A stretch of DNA of 57,020 nt from Acidocella aminolytica 101 = DSM 11237 (GTDB taxonomy: Bacteria > Pseudomonadota > Alphaproteobacteria > Acetobacterales > Acetobacteraceae), in NCBI RefSeq assembly GCF_900129125.1, contig NZ_FQVJ01000026.1:1-57020 (forward strand). Direction: 5' to 3'. The position numbers and the translations under genes were made by a program. The notes under the pieces were generated by a model. The model did not search any database and was not told where the DNA came from. It was given only the letters and a program-made list of their open reading frames with translations. This document shows, one piece after another, positions 26,542 through 37,900 of this stretch (position 1 is the first letter of the stretch; each line of letters begins with the position of its first letter).

Positions 26542-27933
26542 CTAGCCAGCAAACATATCTTCCAGAGCCGCGGCCAGGGACAAAACGCGGGAATCCGCGC
26601 CGCGCGCGCCAATCACCTGCATCGCCACCGGCAAGCCCGCCTTTGTGGTACCGCAAGGTGTCACGGCGGCGGGCTGCTGGGACAAATTGATGGGAAAGCT
26701 GAAGCCTGCCCACTCCGTCCAGCGTTTCAGCCCGGACTCGGCCGGCTGCTCCGCCCCTGCCTCAAAAGCGGGAATGGTGGTGCCGGGAGAGAGGATGAAG
26801 TCATGCTTCACCAACGCCGCATCCATCGCGGCGCCGAAATCCGCGCGGCGGACCTGCGCCTGAACCAGTTGAATGGCATTCATAGCCGCGCCCTCACGCG
26901 CAATCTCCAACAGGCCGGGATCGATGCGCTCCAGCCGGTCTTCTGGCAAAGCCGCTAAACGCGCTGCCGCGCCGGTAAACCAATGAGCGTGAAACAGCGC
27001 CAGCAGGTCATCACCGGGTAGTTCAAAGGGCGTGATCTCAGCCCCCGCAGCGGCCAGTTGCGCTATCCTGGAATCAATTATAGATGCCACCTCCGTATCC
27101 ACCTGTCCGACGGGCGGTTGGCGCCAATAGCCGATTTTCAGCCCATTTAGCGCCATGGACGTCAGTTGCAGAGGCGGCAAGATGCCGGCGCACTGGTGCC
27201 AGTCCCGCAGATCGCGACCAGACATGATTTTCAGCATCGCCATCACATCGGCTGTGCTGCGAGCCATGGGGCCAATATGCGCCACCGTGCCAAAAGCGCT
27301 GGCAGGGTAAGCTGGTACACGCCCGAATGTGGGTTTGAGCCCGCTAATGCCGCAAAACGCGGCGGGAATACGGATGGAGCCACCTCCATCCGTGCCCAGA
27401 TGGAACACGCCCGCCCCAGCCGCCGCTGCTGCCGCCGCGCCACCGGAAGAACCACCTGGTGTTTTGGAAAGATCATGCGGGTTGCGTGTGATGCCAAAAG
27501 CTGGACTATCCGTCACGGCCTTCCAACCAAATTCAGGCATTGTCGTTTGGCCGATAAACACCACCCCGTGCTCACGCAACAAACGCACGGCGGGAGCATC
27601 GTCCTCATACAGCGCGTCGGATGTCGTCAGACTGCCATACCGGACATGCCAGTCTTTGACCCAGACAATGTCTTTCAGCGTTGTGGGGATGCCATCAGCA
27701 TCGGAATGCGGCTCTCCTCTTCCCCAGCGCGCTTCTGACGCCTTGGCCGCCGCTAAAGCGCCCTCATGATCAATGAAAGTAAAGGCGTTGAGGCGGGGAT
27801 TGATCTCTTCTGCCCGCGCCAGGCAGGCTTGGGTGACCTCAACTGGAGAGAGCCGGCCGGCTTTGTAAGCCTCCGCCAATGATGCCGCATCCAGGCGGCA
27901 AAGTGCCTCGGGGCTGGAAACCGTCTCAATCAT
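26542..27933 (-). CDS. Amidase-signature-family hydrolase
   Basis: 463-aa amidase. The Ser-cisSer-Lys triad is visible: Lys87 (PTTLKDIVW), Ser162 (TPGGSSGGAAAA) and Ser186 (GTDGGGSIRIPAAFCGI). I chose ATG 27933 (GAGG upstream), not the in-frame start at 28023. It could release an aromatic or hydroaromatic acid from an amide, which would feed the neighbouring pathway; that is inference. GatA is unlikely because no gatB or gatC accompanies it. Divergent from a LysR gene, with an inverted repeat between them. Confidence 0.87.
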   Translation of the reverse strand: MIETVSSPEALCRLDAASLAEAYKAGRLSPVEVTQACLARAEEINPRLNAFTFIDHEGALAAAKASEARWGRGEPHSDADGIPTTLKDIVWVKDWHVRYGSLTTSDALYEDDAPAVRLLREHGVVFIGQTTMPEFGWKAVTDSPAFGITRNPHDLSKTPGGSSGGAAAAAAAGAGVFHLGTDGGGSIRIPAAFCGISGLKPTFGRVPAYPASAFGTVAHIGPMARSTADVMAMLKIMSGRDLRDWHQCAGILPPLQLTSMALNGLKIGYWRQPPVGQVDTEVASIIDSRIAQLAAAGAEITPFELPGDDLLALFHAHWFTGAAARLAALPEDRLERIDPGLLEIAREGAAMNAIQLVQAQVRRADFGAAMDAALVKHDFILSPGTTIPAFEAGAEQPAESGLKRWTEWAGFSFPINLSQQPAAVTPCGTTKAGLPVAMQVIGARGADSRVLSLAAALEDMFAG

Positions 27934-27989
27934 CGCAACACCTCGTTTGTAAAAAGATTGCTTAAGGTCGCAGATCTGTTGCCGCCGGA

Positions 27990-28012
27990 CAGGAAATAGA
28001 TAAACTTTCCTG
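27990..28012. promoter_or_regulatory. LysR-type operator candidate
   Basis: CAGGAAA-N9-TTTCCTG, a perfect 7-bp-arm inverted repeat of 23 bp in the 110-base gap between the divergent amidase and LysR genes. Size and position suit a LysR recognition site controlling both. Confidence 0.55.
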
Positions 28013-28043
28013 ACTTCGCACATTTATTAAAGGATACCACGCA

Positions 28044-29000
28044 TTGAAGCTGACCATCCGCCAGTTGCGCTATGTGCATGAGGTAGCGCTTCTGGGTAGC
28101 GTGCAGGCCGCGTCGCGTGCGCTGAACATCTCGCAATCCTCGATCCTGGCGGCCATTTCCGTCGCAGAAGCCGAGATTGGCGCACGGCTGTTCGATCGCA
28201 AACCCGCGCGCGGTGTGAAACTGACCCCGGCTGGGGAGAGATACATTAATGCCGGACACTATCTGTTGGAGGCTGAGAAGGAGTTTGACCGGACCATCGG
28301 AACACTCTCCAGCCGCGTCCCACCTGTGCTCCGTATCGGCTGTTTCGAACCTCTCGGCGCGATTTTTATGGCGGATTTCCTGCGCGCCTATCTTGATGAA
28401 ATCGGAGGGCAGATAGAGGTATTTCTGCAAGAAGGCGACCAACTCGAAGTACGAAACTGGCTGGAGCAAGGTCGCGTGGATCTGGCCGTGCTTTACGATG
28501 TAGGGCCTGAAATCCCCGGGTCTACCACCCGCATTTGCAAAGTGCCTGCCCATGCGTTGCTTTGCGCAGATGACCCTCTGGGAAGCAAAGCCGCGCTTAG
28601 CCTTTCTGAGCTTGCGACCCGGCCGCTGGTCCTGCTCGACACACCGCAGACCTCCACTTACCTGTTGGCATTGTTCGATGTGCTGGCGCACCGGCCCGTG
28701 GTGAAATTCCGCACGCGCTCTTACGAAACCGTCCGCGCGGCGGTGGGGGCCGGGCTTGGTATATCGGTTCTCAATATGCGCCCAATGGGCCGAGCCACGA
28801 TGGATGGGCCAGGCATCGTGCGCCGCCCCCTTTTGGACGATTTGCCGCCACCCACGCTGCTGGTCGCGGATATGTATGGCGGTATGAAACCAATGTTTCT
28901 GCGCGTTTTCATCGATACAATGAGGGCATTTTTCCACCGGCTCGGCCCAGCAGGGTTTGCCGTCACCACGCCGGATCGGCAAAGCCAACTGCTGCTCTGA
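28044..29000 (+). CDS. LysR-family transcriptional regulator
   Basis: 318-aa LysR protein: helix-turn-helix LTIRQLRYVHEVALLGSVQAASRALNISQSSILAAISVAEAEIGARLF (about 3-50), then a substrate-binding domain (VLRIGCFEPLGAIFM, AGLGISVLNMRP). The start appears to be TTG at 28044, with AAAGGA 11 bases upstream; there is no better ATG that keeps the helix-turn-helix. Likely regulator of the divergent amidase. Confidence 0.85.
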   Translation: MKLTIRQLRYVHEVALLGSVQAASRALNISQSSILAAISVAEAEIGARLFDRKPARGVKLTPAGERYINAGHYLLEAEKEFDRTIGTLSSRVPPVLRIGCFEPLGAIFMADFLRAYLDEIGGQIEVFLQEGDQLEVRNWLEQGRVDLAVLYDVGPEIPGSTTRICKVPAHALLCADDPLGSKAALSLSELATRPLVLLDTPQTSTYLLALFDVLAHRPVVKFRTRSYETVRAAVGAGLGISVLNMRPMGRATMDGPGIVRRPLLDDLPPPTLLVADMYGGMKPMFLRVFIDTMRAFFHRLGPAGFAVTTPDRQSQLLL

Positions 29001-29877
29001 GCATAGCTTATGTTCCACTTGGCACCACACTTCCACCCTACAATACGTGCTTTGACAGGAGCCAAGCTTAACAACGGCCAAGACTTTACGAAAAATATAT
29101 AATTTAAAAAAACTTCTGCCATTTTATGTTGGAACAGTGCCTCTTAGCCAGTATTTCCCCCAGAAATTATGTGGATTGTTAAGTAGAACTTTCTCCGCAG
29201 AGTGCTTGAGGAGATTTGGATGCAACAGCCAAAATACAGAAACGAAGATTCTTGCTATTTTGTGCGAGGTCGAGAGCAATATGCCTGTAGGAGAAATTGT
29301 GCCGTGAACACGGGTTGAGCACCACCTCAATCTATACCTATGGACGGCTCTCCCTTTGCAAGTAGAACTTGAACAGCACTGCATGATCAGTTGCAAACAC
29401 TTATCCGGGGTCGACCAGCTTTCGCCGGAACGCCCAAAGAGCCAGCGCCTTGCCATTATCCTCAATGCAATGAAGCTGGAAAGCCAAATTGGTCATTTCC
29501 AGGCCAACTATGGCAATCCGCTTCATAGAATGGTCCTTCCTCTTTGTAGCATTCAACGCAACCACGTTAGGTATCTCCCATGCCATTTCGACGGGCCATT
29601 CCACATCATCATCTTGCTGTTATTTGGGGGATATGCTTTGGCCGCTTCATTGGGAGTATCTTGCAGAATGCCTCCGCGCATCATCACCACGGCCACCGAT
29701 CTCACGCACGACCCAACGCCAGATTGGTTGTACATGGTCAGCGCCAACCGCCCATTAGGCCGCCTCATAAGAAGGACGCGCTCTGAATTGCGTAGTAGCG
29801 GGACAATCTCGTATTCTCACCATGATCGGTAATCGCGGCCGGTCCAGCTTTTCGTCCACCTGCAAATATACAAAATT
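29001..29877. other. Gene-poor 877-base stretch with an IS110-like scrap
   Basis: No intact gene can be supported. Several short open frames on both strands lack family resemblance, and the left third (29060-29330) is AT-rich. The only recognisable item is the transposase start at 29401-29526. The stretch marks the boundary between the catabolic cluster and the accessory region. Confidence 0.5.
29401..29526 (-). pseudogene. IS110-family transposase N-terminal remnant
   Basis: 41 codons reading MKRIAIVGLEMTNLAFQLHC followed by IEDNGKALALWAFRRKLV. This resembles the start of IS110/IS1111-type transposases (MKxIxxIGLDxAKxxFQxHGxDxxGKVVLRRxLRR), including the first catalytic-Asp region, here changed to Glu-Met. 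It then stops. No further transposase sequence was recognised in any frame. Resemblance is by eye only. Confidence 0.4.
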
Positions 29878-30954
29878 ATGTCAAAAAATTTGAAACAAAA
29901 AAAACTTTCTCCACAAAATGATACGCCGCATGCAGGGCAGGACCGAATCGCCTTCTTCTTCGGCGCGTTACTTGTTTATCTTATCGGCATCACGGCTCGT
30001 GTTACCGCCTTTCATAGCCTCTGGCGCGGAGTGCAATGCACGCTCATTGTCGATACCACTGCATTGTTGCTTGTACTGGTGAACCGACACCTGCTGCATG
30101 CCGTACAAAAACATCTTCGTAACGGCTATGCTTTGGCCGGTTATATCCTCACAAGCGCCGCTCTGTCCGCCGGAGTTATTATTCTCTTCACGCGTTTTCT
30201 CGGCACTATACTGCCGCTCCTCGCCTCTCCTTGGACACGATTGCCAAATGCACAATTTGTCTATTTCACATATTTGTTCAGCGCTTGGGCTGTCGCTGGA
30301 CGTTGGCTTGACGAACGTGCACGTTATAACAACGAACGCATCGATGCCCTCGCAGCTCATAATGCGATGGTGCAGTCAGAAATGCAGCGGCTACGGCTTC
30401 AGCTCAGCCCTCACTTCCTCTTCAACACCCTCAATATGCTCGCCGTGGAGATTCCCGAACATTCCCGCCGTGCCTTGCTCGTGCTGCGCGAACTGAATCA
30501 TTATCTACGTTACACACTGGATAATGCTGAGCGAAGCTTGTTGCCTGCAACACAGGAAATCGCAGGTTTACGCTCATTCGTACGGCTCCAGCAGATGCGT
30601 TACGGTGAATCACTAAGACTGACCATCAAGGTAGAGGGATCGCCACAAGGGCATTGCATGCCAACCTTTCTTCTGCAACCGATCGTTGAAAATGCAATAA
30701 AACATAGTATGATCAGCGCCAATGGAACCATCGATGTGCATATCCACATCGTTACGAAACCGGGAATAGTGAGCGTCCAGGTTAGTAATTGTGGTGATCT
30801 TGAAACACCATCTGAGCTACCAGGCACCGGAACGGGACTGCGCAATATTGGTCGCCGCCTCGCGCTACATTATCCGGAACGGCACAATTTCTTGCTTGAG
30901 CAGCAAGGCGAACTTGTAGTGGCACAACTCATGCTGCGCGGTGAACCATGCTAA
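29878..30954 (+). CDS. LytS/YehU-type sensor histidine kinase
   Basis: 358-aa membrane histidine kinase of the His_kinase (PF06580) class. About four hydrophobic segments occupy residues 24-140, then a short coiled linker and the phosphoacceptor His179 in LRLQLSPHFLFNTLNMLAVE. The ATPase part has LQPIVENAIKHSM (N box) and GTGTGLRNIGRRL (G box). No extracytoplasmic sensor domain of note. Overlaps the response-regulator gene by 7 bases, so the two form one unit. Confidence 0.9.
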   Translation: MSKNLKQKKLSPQNDTPHAGQDRIAFFFGALLVYLIGITARVTAFHSLWRGVQCTLIVDTTALLLVLVNRHLLHAVQKHLRNGYALAGYILTSAALSAGVIILFTRFLGTILPLLASPWTRLPNAQFVYFTYLFSAWAVAGRWLDERARYNNERIDALAAHNAMVQSEMQRLRLQLSPHFLFNTLNMLAVEIPEHSRRALLVLRELNHYLRYTLDNAERSLLPATQEIAGLRSFVRLQQMRYGESLRLTIKVEGSPQGHCMPTFLLQPIVENAIKHSMISANGTIDVHIHIVTKPGIVSVQVSNCGDLETPSELPGTGTGLRNIGRRLALHYPERHNFLLEQQGELVVAQLMLRGEPC

Positions 30955-31673
30955 ATGTCATCGTCGCTGACGACGAGCCAGCCGGTAGACTAGCCTTGAC
31001 CCGGCTCATTTCACGAAACTCTAATCTAAAACTTTCTGGAGAAGCGGCCTCCGCGGCGGCCGCGATCAGACTGATCGAATGTTGTCAACCCGATGTCGCT
31101 TTCCTCGATATCGAAATGACCGGCGGTAATGGCTTCAGTGTCGTTGCAGACATGGCTCGACCGCCGAAACTCGTTTTCGTTACCGCACATGCGAACTATG
31201 CCGCCCAAGCCTTTGACGTGGAAGCAGTGGATTTCCTGTTAAAACCGGTTGAGCCACAACGTTTCATGCGTACGGTACGGCGGCTGCAAAAACTGCTCGT
31301 GCCAAGCACCGCTGAACGGCCACCAATAGCGCGGCATACAGAACTAGTCCCGATCCCGGTTACCGGTGGCCAGAGACTGCTGCCAGCCAATGATATACTC
31401 GCGGTGCTGGCCGATGGCGACGATAGCCGGTTGCTCCTGACGGGTAATGCAGAACTACGCGCGCGACGGCCAATCGGCGCGTTCTCTGGTAGCCTGCCAA
31501 GCCCGCCATTCCAGCGCCTCGGCCGTTCACTTATCCTAAATCTCGAAAGCTTGTACGGAATCCGCACAATCTCCCGTGATACCACCTACATAGCCCTGCG
31601 CGGGCACAGCCAAACCCTACAGCTTGGGCGTAACGCGACCGCCATGTTACGCCGGCAGCTAGCACAACTTTAA
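30948..31673 (+). CDS. LytTR-family response regulator
   Basis: 241-aa regulator: receiver domain (acidic pair Asp8/Asp9, phospho-acceptor Asp54 in VAFLDIEMTGG, Lys in DFLLKPVEP) and a C-terminal LytTR DNA-binding domain (ILAVLADGDDSRLLL...FQRLGRSLILNLESLYGIR). Pairs with the upstream kinase. The natural target is unknown; the giant autotransporter gene that faces it is a candidate, though the genes are convergent and share no promoter. Confidence 0.9.
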   Translation: MLNVIVADDEPAGRLALTRLISRNSNLKLSGEAASAAAAIRLIECCQPDVAFLDIEMTGGNGFSVVADMARPPKLVFVTAHANYAAQAFDVEAVDFLLKPVEPQRFMRTVRRLQKLLVPSTAERPPIARHTELVPIPVTGGQRLLPANDILAVLADGDDSRLLLTGNAELRARRPIGAFSGSLPSPPFQRLGRSLILNLESLYGIRTISRDTTYIALRGHSQTLQLGRNATAMLRRQLAQL

Positions 31674-31943
31674 TATATCTCCCTTAGAGAATATCTCTCT
31701 AGCTAACCGCATAAGACCCCGTGGAGACACGGACTGGCGTAGTGTGGGCATGATATAAAAGGGCTCATCAGACAAAGGCTTCAATCTTTATAGCTGTTTG
31801 CTGCCGGTCTACGGCAGAGCATGACGGATGCTGAACCGCGCCAGATCTCCCAGCGCGGTCTTGTTAGATTTCTACGCGGCTATGGCCGTAACCACAAGCT
31901 CTACTTCAGCCGCCGACAGACAACGTCCATCTCCGTGTTATGC

Positions 31944-34900
31944 TTAGAAAGTGGCGTGCAATGCAATGTCTCCTGCATTGACGCTTGTATGCTTGGAGAA
32001 AGCTCCATTATATTCAGCGCGCAAACTGTAGCGCCCCATTTTCACAAGCTGCAGTCCCACCCCAATCCGCGCTGTGGCAGTGTCCATCGCCACAGTTGTA
32101 TTAAAATCGGGAGTCCCTGCTGGCGCGGCGATAAAGCCATAGGACTGCGTCCAACTATCGCTGGATTGCAAACTTACCCCCGTAAGGAAGCTCAAACGCA
32201 ATTCCATCCCATGACGCAGCGTAAAGCTCTTTCCAAACTCTACAGATGGGGTTGCAACGAAAATGCCCTGACTGCTGCCATTAGATTTTGTTACATCAAC
32301 GGAAGAGCCGCTTTCAGTATAACCCGGCATGTTGATATAAAGTCCATCCAACGTCAGCCGCGGTCGAATATAGGCACTACCAAAGCCAAACATATACGCC
32401 GCACCAGTCCGCACACCAACGGCATCAATCGCTGGAGAGCCTTTAACTATCGACTGCTCCCCAGGCAAATTAATGACACGCGATGTGGTATAGGCGCCCC
32501 CTGAACCGAACAGGCCACCCATAAACGACCAGTCCCCCACCTCATCGCGCAAGCCAACGCCACCGTAACCTGCTTGGCCAGAGCCTTTTAGTGTGTTGCC
32601 CTGCGCACTCAACCAGCTGTTTTGGTAAGCGAGTGCCGCATCCAGGTATAGATTGTGCGAGAGACGCGTCTCTCCACCGATCGCATAAGTACTCTGATTC
32701 AGCGCGAACCGGGCGGCACCATAGCTGCTCGATTGGCTCGTTAAGTTGCCGCTCAGCGTAAACCAAGCGCACCGTCCATTTGATAAGGCGAGATAGTCGC
32801 CCCCATTTCGATCGCAGCCATCCAAATCGCCAGCGAAATCTTCTAAATTGCTTACCTCGCGTGAGGCATAATCTACTGCGGCCTCCGGGGCGAGGTTCGC
32901 GAGTGCGCCTGTATAACTCCCAATACTACCCTGCGCCAGATTGTCGAGAGCACCATATAATGTACCAAAGGACGCATTTCCCCCAGCCTCCCAACTCGAG
33001 AACAAGGCGCGCGCGATGGAGCTTTGAAGCGCGCTGAGCTTAACCCCAGAAGGATCGAAATCAGCTGAAACATTGGTCAGCAGGTATTGCGTTTCATTGC
33101 CCCCTATCGAAGCATCCGACGAAGCCGCGGTCTTGGTGATTTCATACCCAAACAAAGGCGAAGAGCCTGCGCTCAGTCGGCCACTTACCGTTCCATCTAC
33201 AGTCATGATCGGCACACTCACCCAGGGGAGCACACTCTGCGCTACTGGTTCAACAATCCCAGCGAGTTGGGCATTGCCCGTCACCAGGAGCATATCCGCC
33301 TTTCTAGTATCGAATTGCACATTCGGCGCATAGACACCACTTGCCGTCTGCTGGAAATCACCCGCAACCGAGACAGCTTCATAATTATTCGCCAGCAGCG
33401 GGGCGATCCGCCCAGCATTAACAAAGTTGCCGCTAAGCGAGCCGCTCGAAATCCAAAGACCACCCGCTTCGTTAGTGAAAGTGCCCAGTGTAGAGTTCTT
33501 GTCCTTTAACGTTACCGTCCCGATGACTGTCCCGTAATTCTGTACATTAGTGATACCATACCCTGTAGACACAATGGCTTGTTTGGAAGCCGATCTAACC
33601 AAGCCCGACGAACCGATGGTGACATTATTGGTCGAATAATCACTATCCACCCATATTCCGCGCCCCTGCGTGCCGGATCCGCCCGAAAGGCTGCCGTTAA
33701 CCGTAATGGCAACGCCGGCACTATTGCCAAGCCCGCTGCCGTTTTGCCCGATTGATTGCGCAAATATGCCGACGGCATTGACCCCTGACGCATTAATCGT
33801 GCCATTATCGAACACCGTTACCAGACCGCCAGTGCCGCTCGACCCAGTGGCACCGGTGGTGCCGGCGATTTCCGAAACGCCGTCATTGCCGGATTCCAAG
33901 CCGCCACCCGCCCCAACGCTTTGTGCGAAGATGCCATAAGCGCTGGCGCCCGTGGTGATAACCGAGGTGCCGCCGGTATTAACAGTTACATCACCGCCGT
34001 TGCCGGTCGTGACGTAGCCGCTCCCATTTGCCGCACTCGCCTCATAAAGCAGCGTTGAGCCAGAAGCGAAGCCCGCGATACCGCCACCGCCACCCACCGA
34101 CTGGGCGAAGATCGCGTGGCTGCCATCGCCGGTGGTCTTAATAATACCATCGCCGACCTGGATGCTGACGGCGCCGCCATTCGCGACTGTCCCGTTCCCT
34201 CCGCCGAGTTGATAGACGCTGCGCGCACCGAGTTGAGTAAACGCGACCCCGCCGCCGCCGCCAATACTTTGCGCCAGAATGCCATAAGCGCTGGCGCCGC
34301 CGGTGCTGATAGTCGCATAGGCGCCGGTCGAGACAAAGCTGACCGCACCGCCATCGCCGGCCGTGCCCGTGCCGCCGTCACGCAGCTTAATGTTCGTCGA
34401 AATCGGCAGAATGCCTGGGGTCAGAGTAAAGCCATCCCCGGCTTCACCACCGCCGCCGCCGACTGATTGCAGGAACACTGCATGCGCGACGTCGCCCGCC
34501 GTTGCGATCGTGCTGGGGCTAGAACTGGGCTGCCCGCTCGTCGGCGGTGATATTGTCAGCATGACGCTGCCACCATTGCCACCGGCGGAGCCGCCCGCCG
34601 ATCCGGAAGCGCCGAGCGAAAAATAGCCGCTGGCATCTGTCTCCGCGGAGCCCGCCGTGCCGCCCCCGCGGCCCACGCTCTGCGCGAACACGCCATAGGC
34701 GGCATAGCCCTGTGTGGTCAGACTCGAATTTCCGAGGAAGAGGCTGACGGCGCCGCCGGCGCCGCCATCGCCCCCGCTGGCACCGAGAGCGAAATTAGCG
34801 TTGATCTTCATGAAGCTGCCAAGACCGGACGAACCGCCCGCGACCGCACCGCCGCCAATACCGCCGCCGCCGCCGATCGATTGCGCCAGAATCGCGTCCG

Positions 34901-37900
34901 CATAGTCGCCCTTGGTCGTAACCGAACTGCCCGTGAACGTCGTACTCACCGAACCGCCCACGCCGCCGCTGCCGCCACTGCCGCCGACCGAGATGTTGAG
35001 ATTAAGCGAGGGGTAGAAATTGTTCAACGCGCTGACCGCCGCGCTGGTCCAGCCGCTGCCACCCTGCACCGCCTTGACAACATCGCTAAGGTAGCCGCCG
35101 AGTGCGTTAGCGAATTTCTTGCCTGCTTTCAGCTGTGAAATGCCGCAACACGACGACTCAACGATATTTGGATCGTCGGACGAGCCCGTGGAACCAGCAG
35201 AGCCGCCAATACCGCCGCCGCCGCCGACACTTTGCGCGACAATACCATCTGCGGCCTGGCCATTGGTGATGATGGTAGTGCCATCCAAGATGAGGACGAC
35301 CTGTCCGCCACTTCCCCCGCCAGTACCGCTGGTACCCAGCGTGAGCGTGGCGCCTGAGGTGAGCTGACCTACTCCACCGACATCCTGACCGTTGAGGACC
35401 TGGTTTACTGCGCTGAGCGACGGCAGGCCAAGCTGGTACGAACTGCCCGAGGACGTGCCGCCGCCACCGCCAATGGACTGTCCCTCGATGCCATAGGCGG
35501 AATCGCCGAATGTTTCGATAGCGGTTCCCGCATAGGAGGACAAGCCAGCATAGCCGCCATTACCACCGCTGCTACCTGCCGCGCCAAGTGTTACCCCCAG
35601 CGTCAGTGCGGTGGAGGAACTGGTGCCATTCTGCGTCGACCCGCTGCCTTCCCCCGCATTGCCGCCGCCACCACCAATCGATTGCAGGAGTACGCCGTCG
35701 GCATTGTCGCCAAGTGTCACGATCTGCGCCGGCGCGTTCTGGGAATTCGGATCGACACCGCTCATATTGCCACCCAGATTCACTAGGGCCGACCCGCCAT
35801 TGCCGCTGGCGCCGCCACTACCACCGAGCGAAACCTCTAAATCTAGGTTATAATTGGTCACGCCGGTCACCTTGGAAGCTGTCTTGAAGCCAAAGGCGGT
35901 CGATTGCGCGGAAGAATCCCCACCATCGCCGCCACCGCCGCCAATGGACTGCGCCATCACTGCATGGGCGCCGTTGCCATAGGTCAGGATGCTGTCGCCA
36001 CTGGATAAGTTGACTGCTGCGCTCCCCCCATTGCCGCCGGCCCCGCCGCTGCCACCTTGCGACCAGGTACCCGAGACCGCGAAGCCGACCAGAGATTCGG
36101 TCGTGGGAAGGGTGAGATCCTGGACGAAAGCCTTGGCCAGGGACGAGCCGCCTATGCCGCCGCCGCCGCCGACACTGAGCGCCAAGACACCATAGGAATC
36201 GGTCGCAAGCGGCACCATCACGCTATTGTCAGATAGCGTTGTCGGGTCAATCGCGTTCTGCACGCTGCTCGCGGTGACGATGCGGGTCTGACCGAGATTG
36301 ACGGTGGCATTTCCGCCATTGCCGCCATCTCCGCCTTTGCCGCCGACGGCAAGCGAAACGCCAAGACCAGCGCTGACGCTAACCGAATAGGCCGCCCCGC
36401 CGACACCACCGCCGCCACCGGCCGATTCGGCCGCGACACCGGTCGAATTCCCGCCGGATGTTTGTTCGGACAGGCTATTGCCGTTTACCGTGGCTGCACC
36501 ACCCGCTCCGCCGCTGCCGCCGCTGCCGCCGATCGTCAGGCTGACAATGCCGGAATAGGAGGTCACATCGCTGGCCTTTCCGCCACCACCACCGATCGAT
36601 TGCGCCACGACGCCAGCCCCGAGGTCCCCCGTAGTGTTGACACTGCCGCCAGCATCGATGGTCACATTGCCACCGCCACCGCCACCACCGCCGGCGCCGC
36701 CGACCGCGACAATGTTGTCTGCCGAGCCGCCGATACCCCCGCCGCCGCCGATCGACTGGTCGAGAATCCCAAACGAATCATAGCCGGAGGTGGTGATGAT
36801 CCCATTGCTGGATACCTCGGCCGCGCCAGCGTTCGCAGCAAAGGAGGCTGAGCCGCCGATACCAGAATTGGCAAAATCCAAATTGCCACCATCACCGCCT
36901 CCGCCGGAGATCGATTGCGCGAGCAGCGCGGTCGAGTCTGAGCCGCTGGTCGCGATCGACGCACCCGCTAAATTCTGCGCGGTGACAAGACCGACCGCCC
37001 CAGCCGTGGCACCCGTGCCGCCCTCGGCGAAAATGCCACCCGCCGTACCACCGGCGCCGCCGCCGCCGGACTGCGCCTGCGCGAGCAGGCCCGGTGAATC
37101 GGCGCCCTGGGTGGTGATGCTACCGCCATTGCTGGCCTGCACCGCAGTCAACACGCCGTTCAACTGGGAGCCCGCCTGACCGCCAGTGCCGCCCGGCCCG
37201 CCCTGACTCGAAATAATATTCGAACTTGTGTTGCCGTTGCCCCCGGCGCCGCTGAGGCTGACCGCGGTGAAGCCTGGCGAACTATTCCCAGCGGTAGAGA
37301 TCGAAGCGCCACTCTCGAGTGTGGCGGTGACAAGGCCGCTAGTGCCACCATTGCCGCCGGGCCGCGGGCTGCCGGTCATATTCGCACTTCCGGTGCCGCC
37401 ATTGCCACCGGCACCGCCATCGGATTCCGCCACGACGCCCGGCGACTTGCTACCGGTAGTCGTGATACCGGTGCCTGACTGGATGTCGACCGTCACATCG
37501 CCACCCGCCCCGGCATTTCCGCCGCCGCCAGCGTCGCCCGAATTGCCGTCACGGTTGCCACCCCCGCCGCCATTGCCACCCGTAGAGAAGGCGACGATCC
37601 CGGAAGACAGACTGCCCGTGGTCAAGACACTACTGCCCGCGAGATTGACTATGACATCGCCAGCATTGCCGCCGGCGCCTCCATTCCCGGCGTCGTGGCC
37701 GAAAGTGCCCTCATAGGTCGCCCCATCACCACCAGCGCCGCCCTGTGCCGCAGCAACGATCCCGGGGGACTCTATGCCCGCGGTATTAACCGCGGCACCG
37801 CTGGAAAGCTCCACCTGCACATCATAGGTGCCGCCGCCACTGCCGCCATCCGCCTCGTACCCGCCAACAGGCGTGGACTGGCCCGTGTCTGAATTGCAGC

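Noticed and set aside
27930-29081. A 383-codon minus-strand frame opposite the LysR gene
   Set aside because: Antisense shadow of a clear LysR coding sequence; His/Gln/Arg-rich composition without domains.
31719-31732. CCGTG-GAGA-CACGG hairpin with a GNRA loop between the LytTR and autotransporter genes
   Set aside because: Only 5 bp and no T-run; too weak to call a terminator or RNA element.
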